This document shows, piece by piece, positions 26,344 through 38,758 of a DNA stretch of 64,000 nucleotides. Every line of letters begins with the position of its first letter. The first letter of the stretch is position 1. The stretch comes from Heterostelium multicystogenum (Eukaryota > Evosea > Eumycetozoa > Acytosteliales > Acytosteliaceae): contig RCNN01000121.1 of the NCBI GenBank assembly GCA_003667245.1, forward strand, positions 27,296 through 91,295, in the 5' to 3' direction. The notes under the pieces are model-generated. The model saw nothing but the letters and a program-made list of their open reading frames with translations, did no database searches and was not told where the DNA came from. A program made the position numbers and the translations under genes.

Positions 26344-29300
26344 TCATTCGTTTTTGTTGTTACTATTATTTGAATCGATTAAACCACTTTTAACTTTGGG
26401 CGAGAATCCAGAGTTATTGGTGGAGTTGTGATTGCCACCTAGACGGAGAGGTGATCCATGAGATCCAGTACGGTTGTGGTTAGATTTTCGGCGATTTAGG
26501 TGAGGGCTGCTGTTGTTGCTGCTCGATGTCGATCCGCTATCCAAGCTAAATTCGGGGGGTGGTAGCTCGCACGATTTTAGAAATTGGTGAAGATGAAACT
26601 GGTGTACTGTTTTGACTAAGTGATCTGTTTCTCTTCTTCTTCTTTCCTTTCTTTGCCATTGATTTTGGACTGTTCATAATATTGAATGGTTCATATGAAA
26701 AGAGTAAATCACCGCCCTCGGAAAGAGTGAATCCTTCCTTATTGTTGTTGCTATTTGGATGCAAAGGAGGCTTGTTAGACTTTGAATCCTCTCCAAGAGC
26801 TTTTTCTGGTGTTGCCTCAGCTGACTGAGATTCAAGTGGAGGTGTAGTGATAATTGAAGGATTTTCTTCTTGTTTGTGCATCTCCTCCTTAATTTCTTCC
26901 GCCTGCTTGACATCTTCAACAACTTCCTCTGCTTTTGTCTCTTCTGTTTGCTTGATTTCTTCCACAACCTCAACCGGCTTAACTTCTTCAATATCTTCTT
27001 GCTTATCTTCTTCGACAACTGCCTCTTCCTTAGCCTCCTCAGCAACTTCTTGCTTAGCTTCTTCAACTTTCTCAACTTCTTGCTCTTCGTTGGTGGTAGC
27101 CGGTGTTTGTGGTTGAGCATCGGATGTTGGAGCTTCAGGTACTTCGCTCATTAATGCAGCGGCAGCGGCAGCTTGTTGCTCTTCTAATTTCTTTTGTTGA
27201 GCTTCTTGAGCCAATTTCTGTGTTCTAACCTCACGTGGATCAACAAATACCTTTGCTTTGGAAATCTTCCATGAAATAAAAGATGATTTAAAGTAGATCG
27301 ATTCTTCACCATCAAGCTCGACTTGAACTTTAATATCGGTAGGTCTTCCATCTTCTGCTGCCTCCAAATACTCTTGAGCAACCTTAAGTGTCATTTCAAA
27401 CTTGGAATCGGTTGTCTTTGAACCTTTCCATACGTAAAGATTGTCAAAGCGATCAAGGATTAAATTCTCCTCTGGATTCAAGTCTACCTGTGCAAATGGT
27501 TTGACTTCTTCAGCCTTGAAAATACCGGTACTCTCTGTGCAAAGGAACAATTTGTTCTTCTTTGGTTTTTCTTCAGAATCAAAAGAGGCATACTCTTGTT
27601 TACCACCTATGATCTTCCAGAAAGACTCAGGCTCCTCACCCTCCTCGATTTCTCTCACACCAGCCTCAAATTCGGGTGGCAAGAAAGTGAAAAGATCAGA
27701 TGCCAACTGTCTTTCAGCATCGTTACTTGCTTTACCATGCCACACCAAAATGCATTTCTTTGGAAGAATGATAGTAAATGAATCGGTGGAGCAGAGTCTA
27801 GCTGCTGAAATCTCTGGTACTTGAGTACCTCTAACGTTTCCTTCCTCACCTCTAATTTGGAACATCATTGGTTTGCTTAATGACATCTCCTCCTGTTAAA
27901 TTCGTAATTAGTTTTAAAACATTGAATAAATCAAAATGTATAATCAAGCTTACATTTAATACAATTGTCTCATTTCCAAACATTTGGATAAACTCTTGAG
28001 GTTCTCTTCCTTGTGCGACTCTGTATTCAACTGGATCATCAGATTGTAATGATTGCATCTTCTTTTGGATCTCCTTGAAGAGACCGAATTTATATGCGAT
28101 ATATGCTCTGTTGCTGCTGTAGCTTCCCTCCCAGTAGAATATTGCTGATTTTATCGAATTTTTACCATCAGGTTTGTAGATGAAATTGCAAACGTATGAT
28201 CTGTTTGAATAGAAGATACCAAAGTCGTCTTCTTCAACTTTTTGCCATTGCGACTTAGTGTAGGACCAAACCAACAACTTTCCTTTGCTATCCTTGCTTC
28301 CAAGATGGATTTCAGGAACTTCTTTATCTTGATGCATGTCCTTTACATTGAAGCTGAGTGCCTCTTTCTTCTTTCCAAGGTTGAGGTACGATTGAATTGG
28401 TTTACCTTCTTTCTCCTTCCAGACTGCAAATTTGGAACGGAAAATGCAACCCTCTGATCCATCATATTCTGGAGTGATTGAGGTGTTAGCAGGGCGCTCA
28501 AACATGGTGAGGAAACGCTTGGCCAAGGTCATCGAAACCTCTTTCTCCTCGAGTGTAGACTTTTCACCTTGCCAGACATAGATCTCATGCTCGCAATCAA
28601 AAATAAAACAACTGGTGGACACAAACATTTCTTGTGTGATAACTTCCTCTTCGATTGAATGACATTCAACTTTCCGTCGACCTTTCCAACACGATACAAA
28701 AAGTATTCTGGTTCTCTTTCCAATCCATCCTCATCTAAAAGTAAATCACTTGACTCTTTAGTCACAACTAACTTGGTTCCTTTTGGAACACCAAGACACC
28801 AATTAAAAGTTGGGTGTTCTTCTCCAGCCTCTGAATATGTTTTACTATTATTAGTATCCCTGTCCACAGTTAGAACTTGAAGCTCACTCTCTACGTACCT
28901 AATGGTTGAACAGCTCTTTGACATCCAATTTCAACTTTGAGCTTCTGTGCCATTTGAATGGCCTTGGCTTTCTTTTGAGAGTGAACCTTGTCGGTTGACC
29001 ATACAAACATATAGCTATCACTTTGCATAATGAAAGCATCGGACAAATTCAATGATTTGCTTGAGAGTGGTACTGGGATATAGTGATATGGCTCCTTTTT
29101 ACCGGTTACCTGTATCAACTTTGCACCATGGTGAATATTAATCGATGATACCACTGGCTCAGCAGTGGCTCTTGGGTTGTTGTTGTAGGTGTTGTATTTG
29201 AGGATGTGACTGTTTCAGTGGATGTTGCGGTGGCTGTCGTTTGCTCGACAACCTCTGGTTCAGCCTCTACTTTTACATCTGCTTGAGTTGACTCTACAGT

Positions 29301-29615
29301 CTCTTCTGCAGTAGTTTGTGATACAATATTTGATTCTTGTTCTACGATCTGCTCTTCTTCTACATTTTCTACTTGAGTTGCTTCTGTAGTTGATTGTAAC
29401 TCGGCTTGAATATTACATTCTTCTTCGTTGATCTGTTCCTCCGATGCAACAGAAAAACTAACAACATTTACAGAGTCGGAAGGAGTTTCTATCTTTGAAG
29501 TAGACGATTCATCTTCTTCAACTTGAGGTGAAGTTGAATCTTGTTCCAACTCATCATTCTCCTGAATAACAACTTCCTCCTCCTCTTGTTGTTGTAGTTG
29601 TTGCTCAACCTCCAT
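26344..29615 (-). CDS. Gelsolin/villin-family protein with acidic N- and C-terminal extensions (GRP125-like)
   Basis: Actin-binding or actin-related scaffold. The N-terminus (29615 to about 29160) is Glu/Gln/Thr/Val-rich and starts MEVEQQLQQQEEEEVV. At least five gelsolin-like segments follow, seen from their core strands and helices: YMFVWSTDKVHSQKKAKAI, EIYVWQGEKSTLEEKE, KLLVWSYTKSQWQKVEEDDF, ILVWHGKASNDAERQLASDL and LYVWKGSKTTDSKFEMTLKV. A coiled, very Glu/Lys-rich region (about 27230-26850) and a basic Ser-rich tail close the protein. One intron is at 27893-27953. Frameshifts lie near 28900, near 28650 and at G6 26554-26559, where one base links RATTP to the Ser-rich tail. Among Dictyostelium family members the layout is closest to what is known of GRP125, but assignment is tentative. 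Length about 1,080 residues. Confidence 0.83.
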
Positions 29616-30891
29616 AACTAACTAACCAAACTAAGTCTATAAATATAATACAACAAATAAAGAATAAAATATAAATACAGTTAAATAAATAGTATTACAA
29701 GGTGTTTGATATTAATAGTTGATTATTAATTATAAAGAGTAAGTAGTACAAATAAAAATATATCAATATTATATATCTAATCTAAAATACAAATACGACT
29801 AATTTGATTTGATTTGATGATTTGATTTCAATCCAATTCAATTCAATTCAATTTAATTCAAATCAAAAATTAACTAACTTACAGACAATTGTCAGTCAGT
29901 CAGTATTAAACACCAATTATATAAATGATTAGAACTAAAAATGATAATGATATTATTGTTGTTTGTTATTGATGTTATTGATGTTATAGTATTGTTATTA
30001 TTGGTGTTGTTATTGGTGTGGTTGGTTTTAATTATGTGTTGAAATGCCTCAACCCAAAACAGACTTGTAAAAATAATAATATTAATAAATTAATATAATA
30101 TTAAAGGTGATAAAAATGACTAACCAAACCAAAAGGTACCTAAAAATAAAAAAAAGATTTTACTTTACCCACCACCTTATAATTATCAGAATCATGTTTT
30201 TTTCAATTAATTTATAATTGCGTTGTAACGTTGGCTGAAACACACACATCCAATGTAAATTCAATTTAATAAAAATATTGGTATAAACATCCATCTTTTA
30301 ATTATCTCTATTCATTTGTATATTTTAATACTTATTCTAGGATCGATCATTTTCAATCCAATCCGATCCAATCCAATCAAATCTAATGAATGAACATAAA
30401 ATATAAAATTTACATTTTTGTTGTTATTATTGTTTTTAGCTGATCATTTAAATAAAATATCATCTACATGGTCATATAGACAGATATAGATGGATAATAA
30501 TGATCTTTTATTCTTTCCAATTTACAAAGATCATATTTTAATATAAACCATTCATTCTAACCAGCTTAGTTAGCAATATAATGACCATCATCAAGGTCCA
30601 TCAAGGTTTTATTGAATAAATTGATAATAACAATGTAAGTTGGTTGTGAATCATTTAAGATTAGTAGGTATCTTATTTGAAGTTTCAAAGACATAAAATA
30701 CAATCTTTGCCTTTGAATGGCATTCAAGTCATCATATGAAAAATGAAACTTTGTTGCATGTACCTACTTGTATGTTTCGATTTTTGATCAAAAAAATTTT
30801 GATTTTTTTTTTTCAGAGCTTCTCTTGTTGATCATATTGTAGTATTTCTGATTTTAATTGATTATTGTATATTACTTATTATTGTTTAATA
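29616..30891. promoter_or_regulatory. Intergenic between divergent gelsolin-family and ndufa6 genes
   Basis: 1.28 kb, AT-rich, containing both promoters. AATTC/AATC pentamer-like repeats occur at 29830-29870 and GATCC/AATCC at 30343-30385. No RNA gene recognised. Confidence 0.4.
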
Positions 30892-31522
30892 ATGTCATCT
30901 AATTTATTGGCTATCAAGACACTCAGACCAGCTATTGTCAGCGCTTCATTGCCAGCTGCACAGAGAAGATGTTTGAAATTATATAGAAACGCTATTCGGT
31001 TCAGTACCAGTGATCATTCAGTTTTACAATCTCTCATACAATGTATCAGATATGAAGAAAAGAATTAGAGGTTAATGTCTATGTCTATATATCTATCTAT
31101 CATTACGATATCTAATATATCTCTATCCAGATCTGAGAACAATAGAGAAATAGTTTACTAATTGTGATTCTATCTATCTCATGCATGATTCATTACATTC
31201 AATGCATCAATCAAATAACATATACATATATATAATATAATATATATAAAACAGCCGATTTCGAACAATATGCAAACATCACCGACAAGGGTATTTTGGA
31301 TCGTGTAGCATTCATTGGTGAGACAGAACTCTTTGATGCGTTTCATTGTTAAAGACAAGATCTCATGTTGTAAACTATTTCGAAGAACAAATCACACCAG
31401 CCAAGCAATTGAGTGAAGGTGAAGATTTTGTTAAAGACATTCTTGGCCAAGATCTAAATTCAATAATAGCTATACAAACTTTAATAAATACTAATAATAA
31501 TAATAATAATATAATATTATAA
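30892..31522 (+). CDS. ndufa6: LYR-motif protein, mitochondrial complex I subunit NDUFA6/B14
   Basis: Accessory subunit of NADH:ubiquinone oxidoreductase that holds the acyl carrier protein. Exons 30892-31070 and 31255-31522. Exon 1 begins MSSNLLAIKTLRPAI and carries the LYR motif (CLKLYRNA). A frameshift near 30988 must be bridged; the following frame reads SVPVIIQFYNL and MKKRIRADFEQYANITDKG, which matches the NDUFA6 pattern R-x-V-P...R-x-x-F...H/N-I-T-D. A second frameshift at 31346-31350 is repaired by one G, giving AFHWLKTRSHVVNYFEEQI, equivalent to the family's W-K-Q-R-T-H-V-M-x-F-F. The Asn/Ile C-terminal tail before the stop is unusual and may be an artefact of another indel. Corrected length is 148 residues, near the family norm. 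Confidence 0.75.
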
Positions 31523-32679
31523 TAATCATAACAACCAAAAGTTAATGTATATTCATACTTTAGAATAGAACACAAATAATACAAATCCAATGTTTAACAA
31601 ACCATATTATTATCATGTATGATTCTTAGCATAAATCAAACAACTAATTGATACATAACCTATCAACATTCAATCAATCGATCCAAACTCAGGAAATATG
31701 TTGATTTTTTAAGTATAAGTTCATTATTTTCTTTAAAGACTACTTCATATTATGTTTGATGAAGCAGAGATCAGCAGTACTGGTATATACTAAATGAAAC
31801 TACAGTAGAAACATAACAAACAATTGGAATTGGGGTTTCAACACCATAGCTTCACATCTGAGTCTATCACCCTTTGATAAGTATTGGAATATAAATAGAT
31901 TACATGATATCTTGGTTTATAAAAACTAAAGAAATAATCATTGATCTTAAGAGACTTGGTTTGTTATAAAATATTTCCATTATAATAATATGAGCCAAAT
32001 TTTTAGTTATTTCTTGTTTATGTCAAAGAAGATTTATGATCCATAAATCATGATATCTAAGCAAAACAACAATATTTATTAGTAATGTTCAATCTGAATG
32101 GATTTACATTGAAAGATATGGACCAATAATTTGTTTTGATCACATTGTTACTAGCTTTGGTCATCTGATCAATTTTCAAACATTTTACTTGTCATCTTTG
32201 TTAAATCATTCAGTCCTGAGTCCACAGATCCTTTTCACTTTTCAATAATCGATCTCCAATCTATTTTCTAAAAGACGATCTCTGGTTTTGAGAGGTGCAG
32301 CATCCCTCATGAGTTATGTATCACACTGCTCATCATTGCAAATTGTGTCCTCTTAGATTTGACCACCACCACACAACACTTTTGCAGAACTTGTATTTTT
32401 TTGGATTCTAAAAATTGGGCTGACATCACATCATGGTCCAATAATGGTATTTTGTAAAACAAATAATTAAATAATTCAAAAAAGAAAAAACAAGCAAGTT
32501 AGATTTTTTTTTTTTAATAAAATTCTAAAAAAAAATCAGATTGTTTGTTTCTGTCTTATTTTAACAACTTTATTATTATTTGATATCTATTTATTTATAA
32601 TTAGTAATATTATAATCATTTCATTTAAAACCGCCTTTATTGTGTATTTATTAGATTGCTATTGGTAGAAACAAACAAA
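31523..32679. other. Gene-free intergenic region
   Basis: 1.16 kb. The part 31620-32460 is less AT-extreme than most intergenic DNA here but holds no open frame, splice-supported exon or RNA signature that I can recognise. The part next to the downstream gene is poly-A/poly-T rich. Confidence 0.4.
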
Positions 32680-34886
32680 ATGGACTTGTTAGATGAAATG
32701 AACAAGTCATCACGTAGTGTGCGTGTGTCAGTTCATAATACAACTTCAAAGAAATTGGTTTTGAAATCGCACCCACTCATCTCTGGTCAGTGGAAAAGTA
32801 GCACCACCAGATGTCATTTTACCATTGAGGTAGGTAGATTATATTATCATTGAATGATAGATCATTGTTTGACTAACAGTTGTTGTTGTTATTATTGTTG
32901 TTGTTATTGTTATTGTTTTCTTATTTAATATAGTACAATTGAATTTGGATCAGAATCAACTGCTATTTTGGGGTAGTACTGAAGCTGGTTGCATCTATGG
33001 TGTTGAGGGAGGTGTTGAATTGGATGGAAATTTTGAATTCTTCTGGAACAACCCATATTTTGGAAAGAGAGGATTCCGTCGTGTAGCACCAATTGGATAT
33101 GAATGCGACTTTAGGTTATCGATCAGAATAACTCAACTTTGAGATTCACCATCAAGGAAATCGACAATGGTAAATATTGGATCATCTATATAATAAGTTC
33201 TGTTGATTGGTTATTGACTATGATTTGATTGATTTCAGGATATCTTCGTGAAGTGGATGATATTGAAAAGGAGATTAAAACCTTGAATTCAATGATTAAT
33301 GAAACAGATGTTGCTATCAAAGGTATGGCCAAGATGTCTCAGGTCTATCAATCCCAAAAAGACTTGAAGCAGGCTTCCCTTGTCGAAGCCACTGTCAAGG
33401 GAAAAGACCAAGCTTCTCGAGGATATCAAGGCAAAGCGTGAGTCACTTCAAAATGAGATTACTAAAATCAAGCAGCTCGAGTCTGATCCTAAATCATGGA
33501 GGCAAAGTCTTGCAAAGATTCGTGAGAATATAGACAAGACTGTTAAGGATCGTAAGGCTATGGAGCACATGAGAGATGTCTACGAGAAACAAAAGGATGT
33601 CAAGTCCATTGAGGGTCTTGACAAGCAAATCGAAGTTAAAAAGAACGAGACTGATTTCCTCAGAAAGAAAGAGCAAAAGGTTATACAAAAGGTTATCGAG
33701 CTAAAGAAAGCTTTGGTATCGGTGGAAACTGGTGTTGTCACCGCAGCAAAAGAGAGTACAGGCACTCTATCAATATGACAAGTCCAGCGAAGACGAAATC
33801 ACCATTGCACCTGGAGACATTATTGAAGTCATTCACGACGACGGTGGTGAGTGGCTGCGGTGGTCAGCTCAATGGACAGGCTGGATACTTCCCACGTCAT
33901 TTGTCAAGTTCTTGGAGGATGAGCCAGCTGTTGTTCCTGCTGAAACATCTCAGCCTGAAGCTGGTATTGCCACTGAACAAGACTTTGCTGATCTCTATCC
34001 AAAGGCAAGAGTAGTTTTTGATCACAATGCCGCAGATGAAGGTGAATTAAGCATTAAAGTTGGCGATACCATTGCTGTTTATTCATGGGAGGACGAATAC
34101 TGGTGGAAGTTTCATTGGAAGCAAAATCTGGATACTTCCCATGCAATTGCGGTAGAGTGGATAGAACCAGAAGCATCGATCGACGAAACCCAAACTTCTT
34201 CATACTCTTACTATGAGACAACAGTGAGTCTGTACCAGAGAGCAAGCACCAGCTCCAACTCCAGCCCCAGTTGTTGTGGCACCAACTCCAGCCCCAACTC
34301 CAGCTCCAACCCCAGCTCCAGTTGTTGTGCACCAACCCCAGCTCCTTCAAAGTCATTACCTACCACACCAGCCAAGCGAGAGTTACCAAATGCACCAAGT
34401 CAAAAGCAATCACCAGCTGTCCACCACAATACAACACCAGTTGTTCACCACACACCAGCTGTCCAACATCATGCCCCAACCCCGGCTCCTACACCAGCTC
34501 CAAACTCCTATCACCCAACATCATACCCCAGCTCCAAACCCCAGTTGTTCAACATCAACCAACACCAGACACCAAAAAATCACCAACTGTTGCATCACCA
34601 AATGTATCATCACCAACTCTAACTTCAACACCTGTATCGACTGCTGGATTCGATAAACTCCTCCAACCAATTATTCAAAACTCACCAAGCAATTGGTCGA
34701 TGCTCATCAAAAAGAAACACAGGCACTTCAACAGAGAATTGCCCAATTGGAAAAAGAAGTCAAAGAGCTCAGAGAATCTAAAGGTACTCCAACAGCCCCA
34801 ACCTCCAGACCAGCTGAACTGTCACCTCCTTTGCCACAGTAGTTTCAAAGGCTGCACCAGTTGTCAAAAATTGTAATAATAAATAA
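32680..34886 (+). CDS. Beta-sandwich (cytolysin/lectin-like fold) - coiled coil - double SH3 protein
   Basis: ATG at 32680 (MDLLDEMNKSSRSVRVSVHN). The N-terminal about 130 residues have Ser-Val-Arg-Val-x-Val-x-Asn, Gly-x-Trp, Gly-Val-Glu-Gly and FFWNNPYFGKRGF, a spacing that recalls the aegerolysin/crystal-protein ET79 and actinoporin-like beta-sandwich. This is a fold suggestion only; no pore-forming activity is implied. Then comes a coiled coil (YLREVDDIEKEIKTLNSMIN through KKNETDFLRKKEQKV), followed by SH3-1 (ALYQYDKSSEDEITIAPGD) and SH3-2 (VVFDHNAADEGELSIKVGD). A Pro/Ala/Thr/Gln low-complexity linker (34240-34620) and a short C-terminal coiled coil complete it. Introns: 32830-32933 and about 33171-33237. 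Frameshifts occur near 32960, 33110, 33410, 33750, 33870, 34150 and beyond, so domain order is clear but exact sequence is not. Confidence 0.65.
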
Positions 34887-35390
34887 TAATCTAATTGGTC
34901 ATATCCAATTCCAATTCCAATTCCAATTCCAATTAAATTAATTCCTGATGATGATTTATAATTTATATTATCATCAAAGTTTGTATTTATTTGTAAAATA
35001 TAGATTTCAACTAGAATTCATTTAGAATTCTTTGTTTCCGGATCTGGAAAAATAAGTGGATGAATCTGTAAAGACACAAAAAAACACAACCTTGTTTATT
35101 TTACTTTTTCTCTAAAAGTTAAGATAATAACAACTTTTATTATTGAAAATTATTTTTTACAACCCCCAAATTCAACCATATAAAAAAATCTAATTTCAAA
35201 TAATATTCTTTTTTTTAATTGAATTTAACTTATTATTTTTATATATATATAAAGACAATTCACCCCTTTAATTTAATTCTATCCTATTATTTATTATTAA
35301 TAGTTATTATTTATTACCTACTTTACATTAGTTTTTTAATTTATATTATATTTATTCATTAGATTATATATTTACATATATTGAACTAAA
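34887..35390. other. Intergenic, 5' flank of the RRM gene
   Basis: 504 bp, AT-rich. CCAATT hexamers repeat in tandem at 34907-34933. No gene seen. Confidence 0.4.
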
Positions 35391-36698
35391 ATGAACAAAG
35401 TAAGTACTATGACTAAAGCTTATTAGTTGCTTATTTGTTATTGCCAATGTCTTATATTTATAACTAAGCTAGTGGCTAATGACTAATGGCTAATGATTAG
35501 TGACTAATGATAATTGCTTGTTTAATAAAAACACATTTATCTAACTGTATTGTTTGCATGCATCTGGTATTGATTTTAGGAGTTATTATCTGTATATGTT
35601 TCAAACATTTCATTGAAGGCAACTACAAAGACAGTATCTGATTTCTTTTCATTCTGTGGAAAGATTACAGAGTTATCTTTAAGAGTGTAGGTTCGACTTT
35701 TGTGTTGATGTACAATTGATTTATTAACAAATTGACAATTCAAATGTAGTGACTCAACAACAACAGCACAAGAGGCAGTTGTAGTGTTTGAATCAGAGTC
35801 TGCTGCCAAGACAGCATTATTGTTAACAAATGCTTTGATTGTAGACAAGGTTATTGTAGTTGTTCCATACAGCCCAGCTCAACACTTCATACCATCACCA
35901 AATGAAACAGTAGTCAACGAAGATACCAACACTCACAACACAAATGAAACTGAGCAGACTAATGTAGAAAATAACAATAACAACACCAGAGAACACAATT
36001 ACCAACAGAGATCATCCAGTACCAGATGCCGAAAGAGTATGTTCAATTGATTGTATTGTTGGCAACAGTACATAATACTAAAGTATATTTCAAAATTTAG
36101 ACAAAGACATCTGTTATCGCAACAATGCTTGCATCAGGATATAATCTCAGCCAAGAGGCTGTTTCTAAAGCAAGACAGATTGATGAGGAGCATATGATTA
36201 CTTTGAAATTAAAAGTTGGTGCAGAGAGTATCAAAGCAACTGCAAATGAAATTGATAACAAGTTACACATTACGAGAATGCTGTTGCTTTCAAGACTGCT
36301 GTCGTTGAGAAAAGCCAAGGATTTGAACATTTCAGAGAATGCATCTGCCGTCAAGAATGTTGTTGTTAGCACAAGCTAAGGCAGTCGATGAGAGATTCCA
36401 AATCTCTGGTATGTTCAAGAGCGCTACTGACTTACTTTCCCAACAGGTGACCTCTTTGGCCGCCAAAGCAAAGGAAAATGAGACTGTAGCCAAGGGTGTC
36501 GAAGTTATGTCATCTATTGGAACTGCTATCAAACAAACTGGAGACAATATTTCAACCACTGTAGAGAAACAATTCACCCAAATTTCAGATGACACCAAAT
36601 CAATAATTGAAGAAAAGAACAGAGAAAGAGCAGAGAATCCAACTGAAACAGATTCATTACTTTCAGAAACAGGACACTCAGAAGAATCCACAATCTAA
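35391..36698 (+). CDS. RRM protein related to fission-yeast Vip1 / plant BPL1
   Basis: Single N-terminal RRM with RNP-like strands SVYVSNISLKATTKTVSDFF and EAVVVFESESAAKTALLL, the pattern of the Vip1 family, followed by an Asn/Thr-rich linker and an Ala/Lys-rich helical C-terminal half (FKSATDLLSQQVTSLAAKAK). Exons: 35391-35399, 35580-35696, 35750-36036 and 36101-36698. The first coding exon is only nine bases (Met-Asn-Lys) before a perfect GTAAGTA donor; the intron removal gives MNKELLSVYVSN. Splice 2 gives ...LSLRVDSTTTAQEA. A frameshift lies near 36015 and another near 36285-36360, where the frame passes from the first to the second long open part. RNA target unknown. It converges on wee1 with 160 bp between stops. 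Confidence 0.8.
35461..35515 (+). repeat. CTAAT/ACTAAT-rich degenerate repeat inside intron 1 of the RRM gene
   Basis: CTAAT occurs at 35476, 35483, 35490 and 35504, plus an ACTAAG at 35463, within a 180-bp intron. The words resemble the splice branch-point consensus (CTAAY). Confidence 0.6.
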
Positions 36699-36858
36699 AA
36701 GAATTTTATATATATTAAATAAATAGTAATTATTTCAACAACAACATGTAATATTCAAAATGAAGTAATAAATAATGACATTTATATTTTATATTTACAT
36801 CTTTATAAATTGAGCAGGAAATATATGTTTAAGCTCAAATTTTCTGATATAATTTTAT

Positions 36859-38758
36859 TTACTCCTTTTTAGCATCTTGGAATAACTGTAGAATTTGTTA
36901 AACAATATTAGGTATTGATAATGATTGAATTTCTTTAAAACTTACACTTAATAAATTTCTAGGAGACATTGTTAAATCTTCACCTTGTAATGAATTGTCT
37001 AAACTTCTTCTTATTGCACTTACTTTCTGAGAAGTTGTGCCGTCAATTGATTCTTGTAGCACTCTCTTCATACTCTTAATTGTTGTCCTAGGAGGTGCTG
37101 ATGGTTGTTGTTGTTGCTGTTGCTGTTGTTCATGTAGTTGGTTTTCTAACTCTATTTGTTCTTTAAATAAATTATTGAGATTGTTTGAACTACTACTTTT
37201 AGCAAAGCTACTAAAATTAAATTGGCCACTGCCATGTAAATTCATACTAACTGCTATTGTTACTACTGTTGTTATTGAATAAAATGAAATGGGCAGATGA
37301 TTTAAGGCTTAGTGATGCCATTGGTGAATTTGAATGATTATCTTTGTCCATATGTGAAAGTTGATTTTTAGGAGATTGTGGAATTAATGGTAATACTCTA
37401 TTGATTGATGGCTATAATATTTGTTTTGTTTTGTTAGTTACTAAAGGCTATGTTTAGGGCTATAAATAATGGTACATACACTTGTATTTCTTTCATTAAT
37501 TATATTTGCAATTTGGTCTATTTTTAATAGTTCATCGACAGTGATACGCTCTGATATGTTTGATTTCATCATTGCCAAAATACAGTTGTATAGTGTTTCA
37601 GAGTATTTGTTTGGTTCTAAAAATTCATTTGCTCTGTCATCACGCAGCTGCTCCCACAGCTGTCCATTCGAAGGCATCTCTTTGCCTGTTACCATCTCGA
37701 AAAATGTTACACCAATTGAAAAAATGTCTGACGGCATTCCAATCTGTTTCTTATCGTTGAGAAATTCAATTGCCAAGTATCGACTGTCGCCCTCTATGAA
37801 GTCAAATATACATCGTCTTCGTCAATACTCAAGTTGCTGTCTCTGCTTGTGTTCATATCGTAGCTGTTGTTGAGGTTTTGATGATTCTGATCATTGTTGT
37901 CTGACATTGGTTGCTTGTTGCTGCTGTAGTTGAATCGCCATTCCAAAAATCACCTAATTTCAATGTGCCACTTGCAGAGATGAATATATTATCTGGCTTT
38001 ATATCGAGATGTAGCATTGAGGCTTTGTGTATGTGCTGCACACCCAGTAAGGCAATCCACAAGAAAAATTCATATCAAATCTTCATGAAGTACTGCTGCA
38101 TATTCTAACATATCTTTAAGTGTGCCACGCTCGCATAATTCGCTTTGAATATAAAGAATACCCGATTGCTCCCAGCTATTGTAGTACTGCACTATGTTTG
38201 GGTGAGGTGAGAGTACAGTTGCGTTTTTAACCTCTAGGATTGCTCGATCACGCTCCTGATAACCTCTAAATGGGTGACGGGCCTGCTTGAATCGCATAGA
38301 GTTGTCCATCTTGCTTTGAGTAGCTCTTGTATACATCTGAGAATGATCCACTGCCAAGACGCGACACAATCTCAAAGTTGAGGTCGAATGCTGATGCCTC
38401 GTTCTGGGGCACCAAGAGTGGTTTACTGCTGGACATGTAGTGAAAAAAGGGTTGGTTGGAGTTGAATGAGATGTTTCTAGAGGCTGGTGTCGACTTTAGA
38501 GGTGGCGAAAGGACATCGCGGGGTGTTGTAGTTGTTCTTTTTCTTCTCACTGAACAGCTGTTGTTCGAATACAAATTGCTCGGGTGTTGGTCTTGACCCA
38601 GTCGACATTGGAGTCATCACTGTGTGTGACGGTGATGGTGTATACAGCACATCATCTGAGAATGTAGTATTCTTTTTCTTCTTTACAGTGGTGGCGAACT
38701 GATGCTGTGGATTTCTAGTTTTAGTTTCAGGTGTTGAAGGTGGAGATAGACCACTCAT
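36859..38758 (-). CDS. wee1: Wee1-family protein kinase
   Basis: Inhibitory kinase of Cdk1 that delays mitotic entry. The N-terminus has many Ser/Thr-Pro sites ([25 protein letters not shown]), expected for a Cdk-regulated protein. The kinase domain begins [20 protein letters not shown] (glycine loop, about 38380-38325), continues [20 protein letters not shown] and has the Wee1-type catalytic loop [11 protein letters not shown] (about 38008). The DFG segment is frameshifted at A5 37945-37949 (plus strand); one base fewer gives LGDFGMAIQL. The Wee1 hallmark [12 protein letters not shown] is visible around 37800-37765. The C-terminal tail includes a short poly-Gln tract (about 37105-37125) and the last exon after an intron at 36886-36945 ends LFQDAKKE. 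Further frameshifts lie near 38070, 38270, 38490 and 37255. Confidence 0.87.

Noticed and set aside
26870..27154. Leu/Phe/Ser-rich hydrophobic ORFs opposite the gelsolin-family gene (also 26674-27120 on the same strand)
   Set aside because: They are other-frame readings of Glu/Lys-rich repeat codons (GAA/AAG) and have no start or splice support.
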